A stretch of DNA of 64,000 nt, from positions 310,001-374,000 of the forward strand of contig NZ_FMIR01000018.1 of the NCBI RefSeq assembly GCF_900095745.1. The letters are read 5' to 3'. This DNA is from Microbacterium oxydans. GTDB taxonomy: Bacteria > Actinomycetota > Actinomycetes > Actinomycetales > Microbacteriaceae. Position 1 is the first letter of the stretch. Each line of letters opens with the position of its first letter. The notes beneath the pieces were generated by a model. The model was not told the DNA's origin. It saw only the letters and a list, made by a program, of their open reading frames with translations, and did not search any database. The translations under genes and the position numbers were made by a program. Positions 51,113-58,959 of this stretch are shown here, one piece after another.

Positions 51113-51171
51113 GTCGTCATCCTACGGCGGGCACTCCCGCAACCTCGGGCGGGCGGTTCTAGACTCGTCCC

Positions 51172-52143
51172 ATGAGTGCATCCGGAGGCAACAAGGCCAT
51201 CGTCGCGGCGTTCCTGGCGAACCTGGGTATCGCCATCGCGAAGTTCATCGCCTGGGCCCTCTCCGGCTCCGCCTCGATGCTCGCCGAGGCCATCCACTCC
51301 GTCGCCGACTCGGGCAACCAGCTGCTCCTGATGCTCGGCGGACGCAAGGCCAAGCGGGAGGCCGACCGCGCGCACCCGTTCGGGTACGGCCGGGAACGCT
51401 ACGTGTACGCGTTCGTCGTCTCGATCATCCTGTTCTCGGTCGGTGGCCTGTTCGCGATCTACGAGGGCATCGACAAGCTCACGAACACGCACGAGCTGGA
51501 CAAGACCTGGTGGTGGCTGCCCCTGGTCGTGCTCGTCGTCGCGATCGGGCTGGAGTCGTTCTCCCTGCGCACGGCCGTGCGCGAGAGCAACCTCGTGCGG
51601 GAGAAGGGGCAGTCGTGGGTGTCGTTCGTGCGCCGTTCGAAGGCCCCCGAGCTGCCGGTCGTGCTGCTCGAAGATGTGGGCGCTCTGACCGGTCTCACCT
51701 TCGCTCTGCTCGGCGTCGGGCTCACACTGCTCACCGGAAACCCCGTGTTCGACGCACTCGGCACCGTGATGATCGGTGTGCTGCTGGTGCTGATCGCGAT
51801 CGTGCTGGGCATCGAGACCAAGAGCCTGCTGGTCGGTGAGGGCGCGACCCAGGCCGACCACGACCGGATCGTCGATGCCATCAACGCGGGCGACGAGATC
51901 GAGAAGATCATCCACATGAAGACCCTCTACCTCGGCCCGGACGAGCTGATGGTCGCCGCGAAGATCGCCCTCAACGCCGACAAGCCGCTGCGCGAGGCCG
52001 CCGACGACATCAACGCCATCGAGGCACGCATCCGCGAAGCCGTGCCGGTCGCGCGCATCGTGTACATCGAGCCGGATGTCTACCGCCCGGCGATCGACCC
52101 CGAGCCGTCGACCGACGTCTTCGTGCTGAAGTCGTCGGACTGA
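51172..52143 (+). CDS. Cation diffusion facilitator (CDF) family transporter
   Basis: A 323-residue membrane protein with six TM segments and a C-terminal cytosolic domain. Metal-site residues lie in AEAIHSVADSGNQ (TM2, HxxxD) and the second site in LEDVGALTGLTFALLGVGL (TM5). HPFGYGRERYVYAFVVSI is typical of the FieF/Mn-type CDF. It exports divalent cations in exchange for protons. The exact metal is not predictable; the TM2/TM5 H/D pattern would allow Zn, Mn or Fe. Confidence 0.92.
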   Translation: MSASGGNKAIVAAFLANLGIAIAKFIAWALSGSASMLAEAIHSVADSGNQLLLMLGGRKAKREADRAHPFGYGRERYVYAFVVSIILFSVGGLFAIYEGIDKLTNTHELDKTWWWLPLVVLVVAIGLESFSLRTAVRESNLVREKGQSWVSFVRRSKAPELPVVLLEDVGALTGLTFALLGVGLTLLTGNPVFDALGTVMIGVLLVLIAIVLGIETKSLLVGEGATQADHDRIVDAINAGDEIEKIIHMKTLYLGPDELMVAAKIALNADKPLREAADDINAIEARIREAVPVARIVYIEPDVYRPAIDPEPSTDVFVLKSSD

Positions 52144-52154
52144 TCGTCGGCTCC

Positions 52155-52580
52155 ATGAAGCGCACGAGACTGTTTCTGAGCGTCGGAACCGCGACTGCCC
52201 TGACCGTCGCGCTGTCGTCGTGCTCGATGGACACCGTGATCTGGGGTGCGGACGGCGCCGGGGTGATCCAGACCACCGAAGACCTGATCGATGCGGCCGC
52301 TTCCGGTGACGCCGACGCGTACGTCTGCGACGGCGAGCAGCCCGAACTGCGGGAGCCCGCCGATTGGTCGGGGCTGTCGGCCGAGGAACCCGGGGACTTC
52401 GTCGCCGAGTACTGGCCGGACCAGGCGCTGCGAGACCCGGACTGGACCATCAACCTCTCGCTCCCGGAGGAGCGTGTGGCCGGCGGCGAGGAGTTCCCCG
52501 GCGACGTCTTCTATCGCGAGACGGAGGACGGGCTGTGCCTCGTCGACGTCGTCTGGTCGACCGTCGAGACCGAGGGCTGA
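52155..52580 (+). CDS. Putative lipoprotein of unknown function
   Basis: A 141-residue protein with a signal ([20 protein letters not shown]) and a lipobox ending SSC at about residue 23. The mature part is acidic with two further Cys (YVCDGEQPE and GLCLVDVVW) and Trp-rich segments. No family recognised. It lies 11 nt after the CDF gene and may share its transcript. A short CTCCCG/CGGGAG dyad (52595-52608) follows its stop. Confidence 0.75.
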   Translation: MKRTRLFLSVGTATALTVALSSCSMDTVIWGADGAGVIQTTEDLIDAAASGDADAYVCDGEQPELREPADWSGLSAEEPGDFVAEYWPDQALRDPDWTINLSLPEERVAGGEEFPGDVFYRETEDGLCLVDVVWSTVETEG

Positions 52581-52623
52581 CGCTCCCCCTCCCGCTCCCG
52601 CTCGGGAGAGACGTCGCCGAAAC

Positions 52624-53079
52624 TCAGCGCCGCTGCTCGAAGAACGCCCGCAGCAGTGCGGTCGCCGCATCCGCCTCGACGCCGCCGATCACTTCGGCCC
52701 GATAGGGCAGTCGCCGATCGCGCAGCACGTCGTACATGGAGCCGGCCGCGCCCGCCTTGTCGTCCCACGCGCCGAAGACCACCCGACCGACGCGGGCCTG
52801 CAGGATCGCACCGGCGCACATGATGCACGGCTCGAGGGTCACGACCAGCGTGTGCCCCTCGAGATTCCAGGAGCCGACGGACGCCGCCGCCCGCCGCAGC
52901 GCCTCGACCTCGGCATGCCCGGTCGGATCGTTCGTGGCCTCGCGGGTGTTGCGTCCCTCAGCGATGAGCCGTCCGGCGGGATCCAGAATCACAGCGCCGA
53001 CGGGGATCTCCGACGCCGCAGCGGCCTCGGCAGCGAGCTCGAGCGCACGCCCCATCGCGAGGTCGTCGGCAGCGGTCAT
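52624..53079 (-). CDS. tadA: tRNA-specific adenosine deaminase TadA
   Basis: A 151-residue zinc enzyme that converts A34 to inosine in tRNA-Arg(ACG). The zinc ligands and catalytic Glu are in [11 protein letters not shown] (H55, E57) and [10 protein letters not shown] (C85, C88), with the N-terminal [20 protein letters not shown] and the segment [20 protein letters not shown] typical of TadA. It is divergent from upp, with 81 bp between the starts, and convergent with the lipoprotein gene. Confidence 0.94.
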   Translation of the reverse strand: MTAADDLAMGRALELAAEAAAASEIPVGAVILDPAGRLIAEGRNTREATNDPTGHAEVEALRRAAASVGSWNLEGHTLVVTLEPCIMCAGAILQARVGRVVFGAWDDKAGAAGSMYDVLRDRRLPYRAEVIGGVEADAATALLRAFFEQRR

Positions 53080-53160
53080 GCGTCGAGCCTACGACAGCCA
53101 CCGGCCACCGTCGGGGGCCACGATGTCGTTCCCGGAGGCGCGGCGCATTACCCTGTATCC

Positions 53161-53793
53161 ATGCGCGTTCACGTGGCCGACCACCCTCTCATCACTCACA
53201 AGCTCTCGGTGCTGCGCGATGTGCGCACCCCCTCACCGGTGTTCCGGCAGCTGACGGAGGAGCTCGTCACGCTGCTCGCGTACGAGGCGACCCGCAACGT
53301 GAAGGTGAGCCCGATCGAGATCACCACCCCGGTGACGACGACGATGGGCGTCAAGATCTCGGAGCCGCGACCGATCGTGGTGCCGATCCTGCGCGCCGGC
53401 CTCGGCATGCTCGAGGGCCTCGTCAAGCTGCTTCCGACCGCCGAGGTCGGATTCCTCGGCATGGTCCGCGATGAGACGACGTTCGAGCCGACGACCTACG
53501 CCGAGCGTCTCCCCGACGACCTCAGCGACCGTCAGTGCTTCGCGATCGACCCGATGCTGGCCACCGGCGGCTCGCTCGCCGCGGCGATCCAGTTCCTGTT
53601 CGACCGCGGCGCGAAGGACGTCACCGCGATCTGCCTGCTGGGTACGCCGGAGGGCGTGGCCGCGATCGAGGCCATGGCCGGCGACCGCGATGTGACCCTC
53701 GTCCTGGGTGCACTCGACGAGCGTCTCGACGAGAAGGGGTACATCGTGCCCGGGCTCGGCGACGCCGGCGATCGGCTCTACGGCACGGTCTGA
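53161..53793 (+). CDS. upp: Uracil phosphoribosyltransferase
   Basis: A 210-residue salvage enzyme making UMP from uracil and PRPP. PRPP-binding loop [14 protein letters not shown] begins at residue 130; [15 protein letters not shown] and the C-terminal [17 protein letters not shown] (uracil site) are diagnostic. No SD lies within reach of the ATG; TACCCT ends 6 nt before it and could be a -10 box of a leaderless transcript, though no good -35 is visible. It is divergent from tadA. Confidence 0.95.
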   Translation: MRVHVADHPLITHKLSVLRDVRTPSPVFRQLTEELVTLLAYEATRNVKVSPIEITTPVTTTMGVKISEPRPIVVPILRAGLGMLEGLVKLLPTAEVGFLGMVRDETTFEPTTYAERLPDDLSDRQCFAIDPMLATGGSLAAAIQFLFDRGAKDVTAICLLGTPEGVAAIEAMAGDRDVTLVLGALDERLDEKGYIVPGLGDAGDRLYGTV

Positions 53794-53803
53794 CCCGGCT
53801 CTC

Positions 53804-53859
53804 TGCACTCCGCACCGCGGTCGTTCTGCACGCCGCGGCTGCACTCCGCACCGCGGTCG
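53804..53859. repeat. Short direct repeat between upp and the nuclease-helicase gene
   Basis: TGCACTCCGCACCGCGGTCG occurs at 53804-53823 and again at 53840-53859, with a partial third copy (TGCACGCCGCGG) in between. It lies in a 91-bp gap between convergent genes. CTCTGC near 53801 can pair with GCAGAG near 53867, hinting at a terminator fold. Confidence 0.7.
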
Positions 53860-53884
53860 CGGGGCCGCAGAGGCCGCGCGGCAG

Positions 53885-56800
53885 TCAGTCCGCCGCACCG
53901 ACCAGACGCGCGAAGGCGCTGAGGCGGGCCACCCCCTCCGGGGTATACGGAAGATCGTCGAGCAGTGCGGGCGAGTGGATCAGATAGGCGACGGCCTGCG
54001 CGCGGGAGATCGCGACGTTCAGTCGGTTCTGCAGCAGCAGGAACTCCGGGCCCCGCGGGGCGTCCCGACCGCTCGAGGCCGCGAGCGAGGTGATCGAGAC
54101 GACCGCCTCCTTGCCTTGGAAGTTGTCGACCGTGCCGACCGGGACGTCGTGGTACCCGGCCGCCGCGAGCGCGTCGAGCACGAGCTGACGCTGCGCGTTG
54201 TACGGCGTGACCACGATGATGTCGGTGGGCACGAGCGGCCTGGCTGACCGGGACTCGTCGTTGTCGGTGAAGGTGCGACCGACCAGGTCGCGGACCAGCC
54301 GGACGACCTCGGCCGCCTCCTCGGGCGACTGCGTCGAGTTGCCGCGGTGCCGCAGCGGCACGACGTGCAGGCCGGGGTCGATCCCCTGGACCGAACGCAG
54401 CTCGGTGCCGGGGGCTGACGCCAGCTGCCCCGCGTAGGCGAGCTTCGACACTGGGGCCGCGACGAACGGATGCATGCGCCAGGAGCGCGCGAGGAAGTAG
54501 CCGTACTCCGGCCGCACGACCGGGTCGCCGTCCATCACCCAGCCGAGCGCGGAGGCATCGACCGGTTCGGGGTGGGCTCCCTGACTCACCTGCGGAAGCT
54601 GCTGCGGATCGCCGAGGAGCAGGAGCCGCTTCGCCCCGGCGGCGACCGCGATGGTCGAGGCGAGCGAGAACTGCCCCGCCTCGTCGATCACGAGCAGGTC
54701 GAGGCCGTCTCGCTCGACGCGCTGGGTGTTACTGAAGTCCCAGGCCGTCCCGCCCACGACGGCGCCCTCACCGGCATGCTCGGAGAGGAACGCCGCCATC
54801 CCCGTCTTCGGGATGGTCGTGTAGGAATGCTCCCCGTTCGGGTCCTTCGGGGCCTTGGCGACCTGAGCCGGCGCGACACCGTCGGCTACCACTCGCTCGA
54901 GGAGCGTCTCGATGATCGCGTGCGACTGCGCGACGACGCCGACCTTGAAGCCGTGCTCGTTCACGAGGCGTGCGATGACCCGGGATCCGGTGTAGGTCTT
55001 GCCCGTTCCCGGAGGGCCCTGCACCGCCAGATAACTGTGGTCGAGGTCGAGCACCCCCGTCACGATCGCGTCGACCGTGTCGTCGCCCGGGGCGGGCAGC
55101 GGCGCGCCCGATACGGTGCGCGGGGGGATCCGACGGAGGATGTCGGTCGCCGCATCGTCGGGGAACCCCGGAGCCGCGGTGTGCACCGCATCGACCCACT
55201 CGTCGATCGCGCCCTGGAGGGACACGACGCGTGGCGGTGCGGCCGGGGTGAGGGCGAGCGGCAGTTCGTCCCAGGTCTGCCCCTGCACCGCCGACTCGGT
55301 GATGAGGTAGCCGTCGTCGAGCACCTCCGCCACCGTGACGGTGTGCGGCACATGCACCGCCCGCGAAGGGACCTCGGTGTCGAACGGCGCCGGAACGCCG
55401 TAGAGCGCGAACGGCTGCGACCCGGCGCCGAGCGTCGTGCCGGGCGACACCTCGCCACGGATCTCGACGTCACGAGACATCACCCGACGCCCCTCACCGA
55501 TGCTCCAGTCACGACGGACGGTCGAGGACGGGCGGTCGACCCGCACCACATCGCGCGTACCGTCCCACATGGTCACCGGCTCGCGAAGCCGCTGGAAGTG
55601 CGACACCCAGAAGCTCTTCGCCTCGCGCGGGAAGTAGTCGATCGCGGCGGCCGCGAGCCGATGAACGAGCCCGTCACCACCCGCCTCGACGGCGCGCTCG
55701 GCATCTGCGAGGAGGGCGACCGAGCGCGGCGACGGCTCGTAGATGACCTCGTCAGCCTCGTCGGGCGGGGCCGGGGTGACACCCTCTTTACGCGCGATGT
55801 CGATCAGCCAGTTGCGCAGGCGCCTGGTCGACACGCAGTCGTAGCGGTTGTAGTCGGCGAGGTCTGCCAGGACCGCGTCGGCCCCGGCCTGCTCCCCCGC
55901 AGCCGCGAGCTCACGAGCCGCGACGTACTGCACGATCGAGTCGTCGCCCTTCTGCACGTCGCTGGTTCGCACGTCGGCGCCCATGTACAACGGCTCGAGC
56001 TTCTTGATCGAGTACGAGCGCGAACCGACGCGCACCGTCCGCAGCACGAGCGGATACAGGTCGACGAACACGCCCTCGCGGAGCAGCCGATCCACCTCAC
56101 CCTCGCGCACCCCATGCCGTGCCGCCATCGCCACCAGGTGCGAGGTCTCGTAGGGCGCGTAGTGGTAGATGTGCATGCCGGGGTGGGCGATCCTGCGCGC
56201 ATTCACGAAGTCGAGGAACGTCTCGAGCGCGCGCTTCTCGTCGGCGAAGGTATGCGCCCAGAGGGCCGAGTACTGGTCGGCGTTGTCGACCCACCCGAAG
56301 AGGTAGTCGATTCCCCAGTGCCCCTCGCCGTCGGCGGCCGGCTCCGTGTAGAGGGGGTCGCCCTCGAAGTCGAAGAAGATGTCGCCGTGGCTGGGCAGCG
56401 GGAGGGTGTGGATCGCCGGCGCGTAGTGCACGTCGTAGGTGGGCCGCCTCTCGGCATCGGCGCGCAACTGCAGTCGTGCCTGGTCGCGGAGCGTCTCGAA
56501 CGTGTCGATGTTCATCCCCGCTGGCGGCCCCGATGCCTCCGCCAGGGCATCGATCGTCTCGATCCCGGACGCCCGCAGTCGCGCACGCTGCACCGGGCGC
56601 ATCCTCGCGACCATCAGCAGGTCCCGGTGCGCCAGCACCTGTTCCTCGCAGGTCGCGCAGCGTCCGCAGGCCACGATCTGCAGGTCGCCGCGATCGTCTC
56701 CCCAGGCGAGCGGCGCACCCGCCGCCCCATCGGCGATGCGCCGGTCGGCGATGAGCGCCCGCAGCCGAGCGCGCCGCACCTGGAAGAGCGGAAGGAGATC

Positions 56801-57355
56801 ATCCACCTGATGGGTGCTGAGCGTGCCGTCGCCGAGGATCAGGTCGACCTCGTCGGACCGGGGGATGCCGAGGCGGTCGAGCTGGTCGACGTATGCCGCG
56901 AGCTGCATGAGGGCAGTGACTCGCGCCTTGCGCGCGAGCTTGGAGTCCTGAACGCGCCACCGGCCGTCGTCGTCCTTGCGGAGGAAGTCGGCGAATCCGA
57001 CGAACTCGTCGGTGGAGAAAGCCGCCTGGAACACCACGAGCGCATCGGAGCGCAGCGCCGCGACCGTCTCGTCGATCGCGGCCGCCAGCGCCTCGGCATC
57101 AACCGACGAGACCTTCTCGATGCGGTGGACACTCGCATCGCCGAGTTCATCGATGTACCGGGCGAGCACGTTCTGCTCGTGCACGTCGCCGAGCTCGGCG
57201 GCCCGCTTCAGCGTCGCGTCTTCGGGCTCTTCGACGGCAGGGACCCGCCCCAGCTTCGCGTCGATCGCCCGACACCACGCGAACTCGCATTCGGCGGCCG
57301 CCTTGAGGTCGCTCGCGCTCCAGATGACGCGCTGCGCCTGAGTGTCGATCCGCAC
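53885..57355 (-). CDS. TM0106-like RecB nuclease / RNase H-fold / SF1 helicase fusion
   Basis: A 1,156-residue protein with three enzymatic regions. Residues about 10-240: RecB-like nuclease with H59, D123 (FVGFADFL), D137/K139 (VQDSKLARK) and the QxxxY motif (Q151, Y155). Cys23, Cys28 and C230/C233/C236 (CGRCATC) could hold an iron-sulfur cluster like that of Cas4/AddB. Residues 325-515: an RNase H-like exonuclease fold (DIFFDFEGDP, YNRYDC). Residues about 770-1150: an SF1B helicase with Walker A GPPGTGKT (780-787), DEAG box LLVIDEAGQFS and TVDNFQGKEA. Such proteins are thought to process DNA ends or R-loops; the biological role is not settled. It stands alone. Confidence 0.88.
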   Translation of the reverse strand: MRIDTQAQRVIWSASDLKAAAECEFAWCRAIDAKLGRVPAVEEPEDATLKRAAELGDVHEQNVLARYIDELGDASVHRIEKVSSVDAEALAAAIDETVAALRSDALVVFQAAFSTDEFVGFADFLRKDDDGRWRVQDSKLARKARVTALMQLAAYVDQLDRLGIPRSDEVDLILGDGTLSTHQVDDLLPLFQVRRARLRALIADRRIADGAAGAPLAWGDDRGDLQIVACGRCATCEEQVLAHRDLLMVARMRPVQRARLRASGIETIDALAEASGPPAGMNIDTFETLRDQARLQLRADAERRPTYDVHYAPAIHTLPLPSHGDIFFDFEGDPLYTEPAADGEGHWGIDYLFGWVDNADQYSALWAHTFADEKRALETFLDFVNARRIAHPGMHIYHYAPYETSHLVAMAARHGVREGEVDRLLREGVFVDLYPLVLRTVRVGSRSYSIKKLEPLYMGADVRTSDVQKGDDSIVQYVAARELAAAGEQAGADAVLADLADYNRYDCVSTRRLRNWLIDIARKEGVTPAPPDEADEVIYEPSPRSVALLADAERAVEAGGDGLVHRLAAAAIDYFPREAKSFWVSHFQRLREPVTMWDGTRDVVRVDRPSSTVRRDWSIGEGRRVMSRDVEIRGEVSPGTTLGAGSQPFALYGVPAPFDTEVPSRAVHVPHTVTVAEVLDDGYLITESAVQGQTWDELPLALTPAAPPRVVSLQGAIDEWVDAVHTAAPGFPDDAATDILRRIPPRTVSGAPLPAPGDDTVDAIVTGVLDLDHSYLAVQGPPGTGKTYTGSRVIARLVNEHGFKVGVVAQSHAIIETLLERVVADGVAPAQVAKAPKDPNGEHSYTTIPKTGMAAFLSEHAGEGAVVGGTAWDFSNTQRVERDGLDLLVIDEAGQFSLASTIAVAAGAKRLLLLGDPQQLPQVSQGAHPEPVDASALGWVMDGDPVVRPEYGYFLARSWRMHPFVAAPVSKLAYAGQLASAPGTELRSVQGIDPGLHVVPLRHRGNSTQSPEEAAEVVRLVRDLVGRTFTDNDESRSARPLVPTDIIVVTPYNAQRQLVLDALAAAGYHDVPVGTVDNFQGKEAVVSITSLAASSGRDAPRGPEFLLLQNRLNVAISRAQAVAYLIHSPALLDDLPYTPEGVARLSAFARLVGAAD

Positions 57356-57442
57356 GATGCTCCCGTTCTGTCGGATGCTTCGACACTATCCGCGGCATCC
57401 GACACGACGCGAAGCGGCGCCTCCGCAGATGCGAACGTGCGG

Positions 57443-58261
57443 TCAGCGCCACCAGGTGTCGTCGGGGGTCACCGGGAGGTGCCGCTTGTGCTGCGTGGCG
57501 AGGTATCGCGCCTCGATGCGACCGGCGACCTCGGGATCGACGGAGCGCCCCTCGAGGAAGTCGTCGATCTGCTCGTAGGTGAGACCGAGCTCGTCCTCAT
57601 CGGCACGACCGGGCTGCCCGTCGAGCAGATCGGCGGTCGGCACCTTGAATGCGAGCCGATCCGGCGCATCGAGGAACTGCAGGAGCGAGCGCCCCTGACG
57701 CTTGGTGAGGCCGGACAGCGGAAGGATGTCGGCCGCGCCGTCGCCGAACTTCGTGTAGAAGCCGGTGACCGCCTCGGCGGCGTGGTCCGTGCCGATCACG
57801 AGGAGTCCGTCGTGACCTGCGAGCGCGTACTGCGTGACCATGCGGACGCGTGCCTTGATGTTGCCGCGGTTGAAGTCGCTGATGTCGCTCGTGACCGCGA
57901 ACTCGATGTCCTCCTCGACACCATCGACGCCGTTCTGGATGTTGACCTCGACCGAGGCATCGGGCGCGATGAAGGCGAGTGCGGCCTGGGCATCGTCGGC
58001 ATCGTGCTGCACGCGGTAGGGCAGACGCACGGCGAGGAACTTCGCCTCGCCGCCCTCGGCCCGCACCCGCTCGACCGCGAGTTGGGCGAGGCGACCGGCC
58101 AGCGTCGAGTCCTGCCCGCCGGAGATCCCGAGCACATAGCCCTTCGCTCCGGTCGTGCGCAGGTAGTCGGCGAGGAAACCGATGCGACGCTCGGTCTCGG
58201 CTTCGGGGTCGACCTCGGACCTGACACCGAGGTCCTCAGAGATCTGCTGCTGCAACGACAT
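57443..58261 (-). CDS. nadE: Ammonia-dependent NAD+ synthetase NadE
   Basis: A 272-residue enzyme that amidates nicotinic acid adenine dinucleotide to NAD+. The PP-loop [20 protein letters not shown] starts near residue 45; [20 protein letters not shown] and [14 protein letters not shown] are diagnostic. The protein lacks a glutaminase domain, so ammonia is the donor. The ATG at 58261 with SD GGAGG sets the start within a longer frame. It ends [10 protein letters not shown], like E. coli NadE. Confidence 0.95.
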   Translation of the reverse strand: MSLQQQISEDLGVRSEVDPEAETERRIGFLADYLRTTGAKGYVLGISGGQDSTLAGRLAQLAVERVRAEGGEAKFLAVRLPYRVQHDADDAQAALAFIAPDASVEVNIQNGVDGVEEDIEFAVTSDISDFNRGNIKARVRMVTQYALAGHDGLLVIGTDHAAEAVTGFYTKFGDGAADILPLSGLTKRQGRSLLQFLDAPDRLAFKVPTADLLDGQPGRADEDELGLTYEQIDDFLEGRSVDPEVAGRIEARYLATQHKRHLPVTPDDTWWR

Positions 58262-58370
58262 GTGATCCTCCGCTCGTTTCCTCGAATCAGTATCCCGCTT
58301 CCGTGTTACGTCGGGGTGACGCCGCGGCGTTCGCACGTTCCTGTCAGTCACGACCTGAGAGAATGGGGCA

Positions 58371-58928
58371 GTGAAACTCCTCGTCGCCGCGCTCGCATCC
58401 GAACTGTCCGCCTTCCCCGAGGAACTCGAGGGCTTCGACCGTCTCGTGACCGGCCCGGGCAAGCTGCAGGCGACGTACGCCCTGACGCGTGCGCTCGACG
58501 CCACCGTCTACGACGAGATCGTGGTCGTCGGCACGGCCGGCGCGATCGATCCCGACCTGGAAGCGACCGTCCACGAGGTCGGCACCGCGTTCCAGCACGA
58601 CGTCACCGACCTCGACGGCGTGGCCGGCCAGCACGTCTCGCTGCCGGCGCGGGTCGCCACCGGACGCGACGGCGTGCTGATCGCGACAGGCGACCACTTC
58701 GTCGAGGATGCCGAGGTCACCGCCGTGATCCGTCCGTCGGGGGCGGCACTGGTCGACATGGAGACCTACGCGTACATCTGGGTCGCCGGACAGTTCGGCG
58801 TGCCGATCCGCGTGTTCCGTGCCGTGTCCGATCAGGCCGAGGACGGCGCTCTGACCGACTGGCGCGAGGCGGTCGCCCGCTGCAGCGTGCAGCTGCGCGA
58901 CTTCATCCGCACCGAGTACGGGGTCTGA
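58371..58928 (+). CDS. MTA/SAH nucleosidase-like protein (phosphorylase superfamily)
   Basis: A 185-residue protein of the PNP/UDP family: [59 protein letters not shown] and [17 protein letters not shown]. The DMET-like segment and final SDxA motif indicate nucleosidase activity, probably on 5'-methylthioadenosine or S-adenosylhomocysteine. It is shorter than E. coli MtnN (about 230). A GTG at 58371 is preceded by GGGG; the gene lies alone between nadE and sbcC. Confidence 0.8.
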   Translation: MKLLVAALASELSAFPEELEGFDRLVTGPGKLQATYALTRALDATVYDEIVVVGTAGAIDPDLEATVHEVGTAFQHDVTDLDGVAGQHVSLPARVATGRDGVLIATGDHFVEDAEVTAVIRPSGAALVDMETYAYIWVAGQFGVPIRVFRAVSDQAEDGALTDWREAVARCSVQLRDFIRTEYGV

Positions 58929-58959
58929 CCCGGCGGAGGCCATCGGCTTCCGCGTAGGC

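Noticed and set aside
54470-58957. A 1,495-codon open frame on the plus strand
   Set aside because: It runs antisense through the nuclease-helicase and nadE genes and out of frame over the nucleosidase; composition is that of a GC-rich shadow frame.
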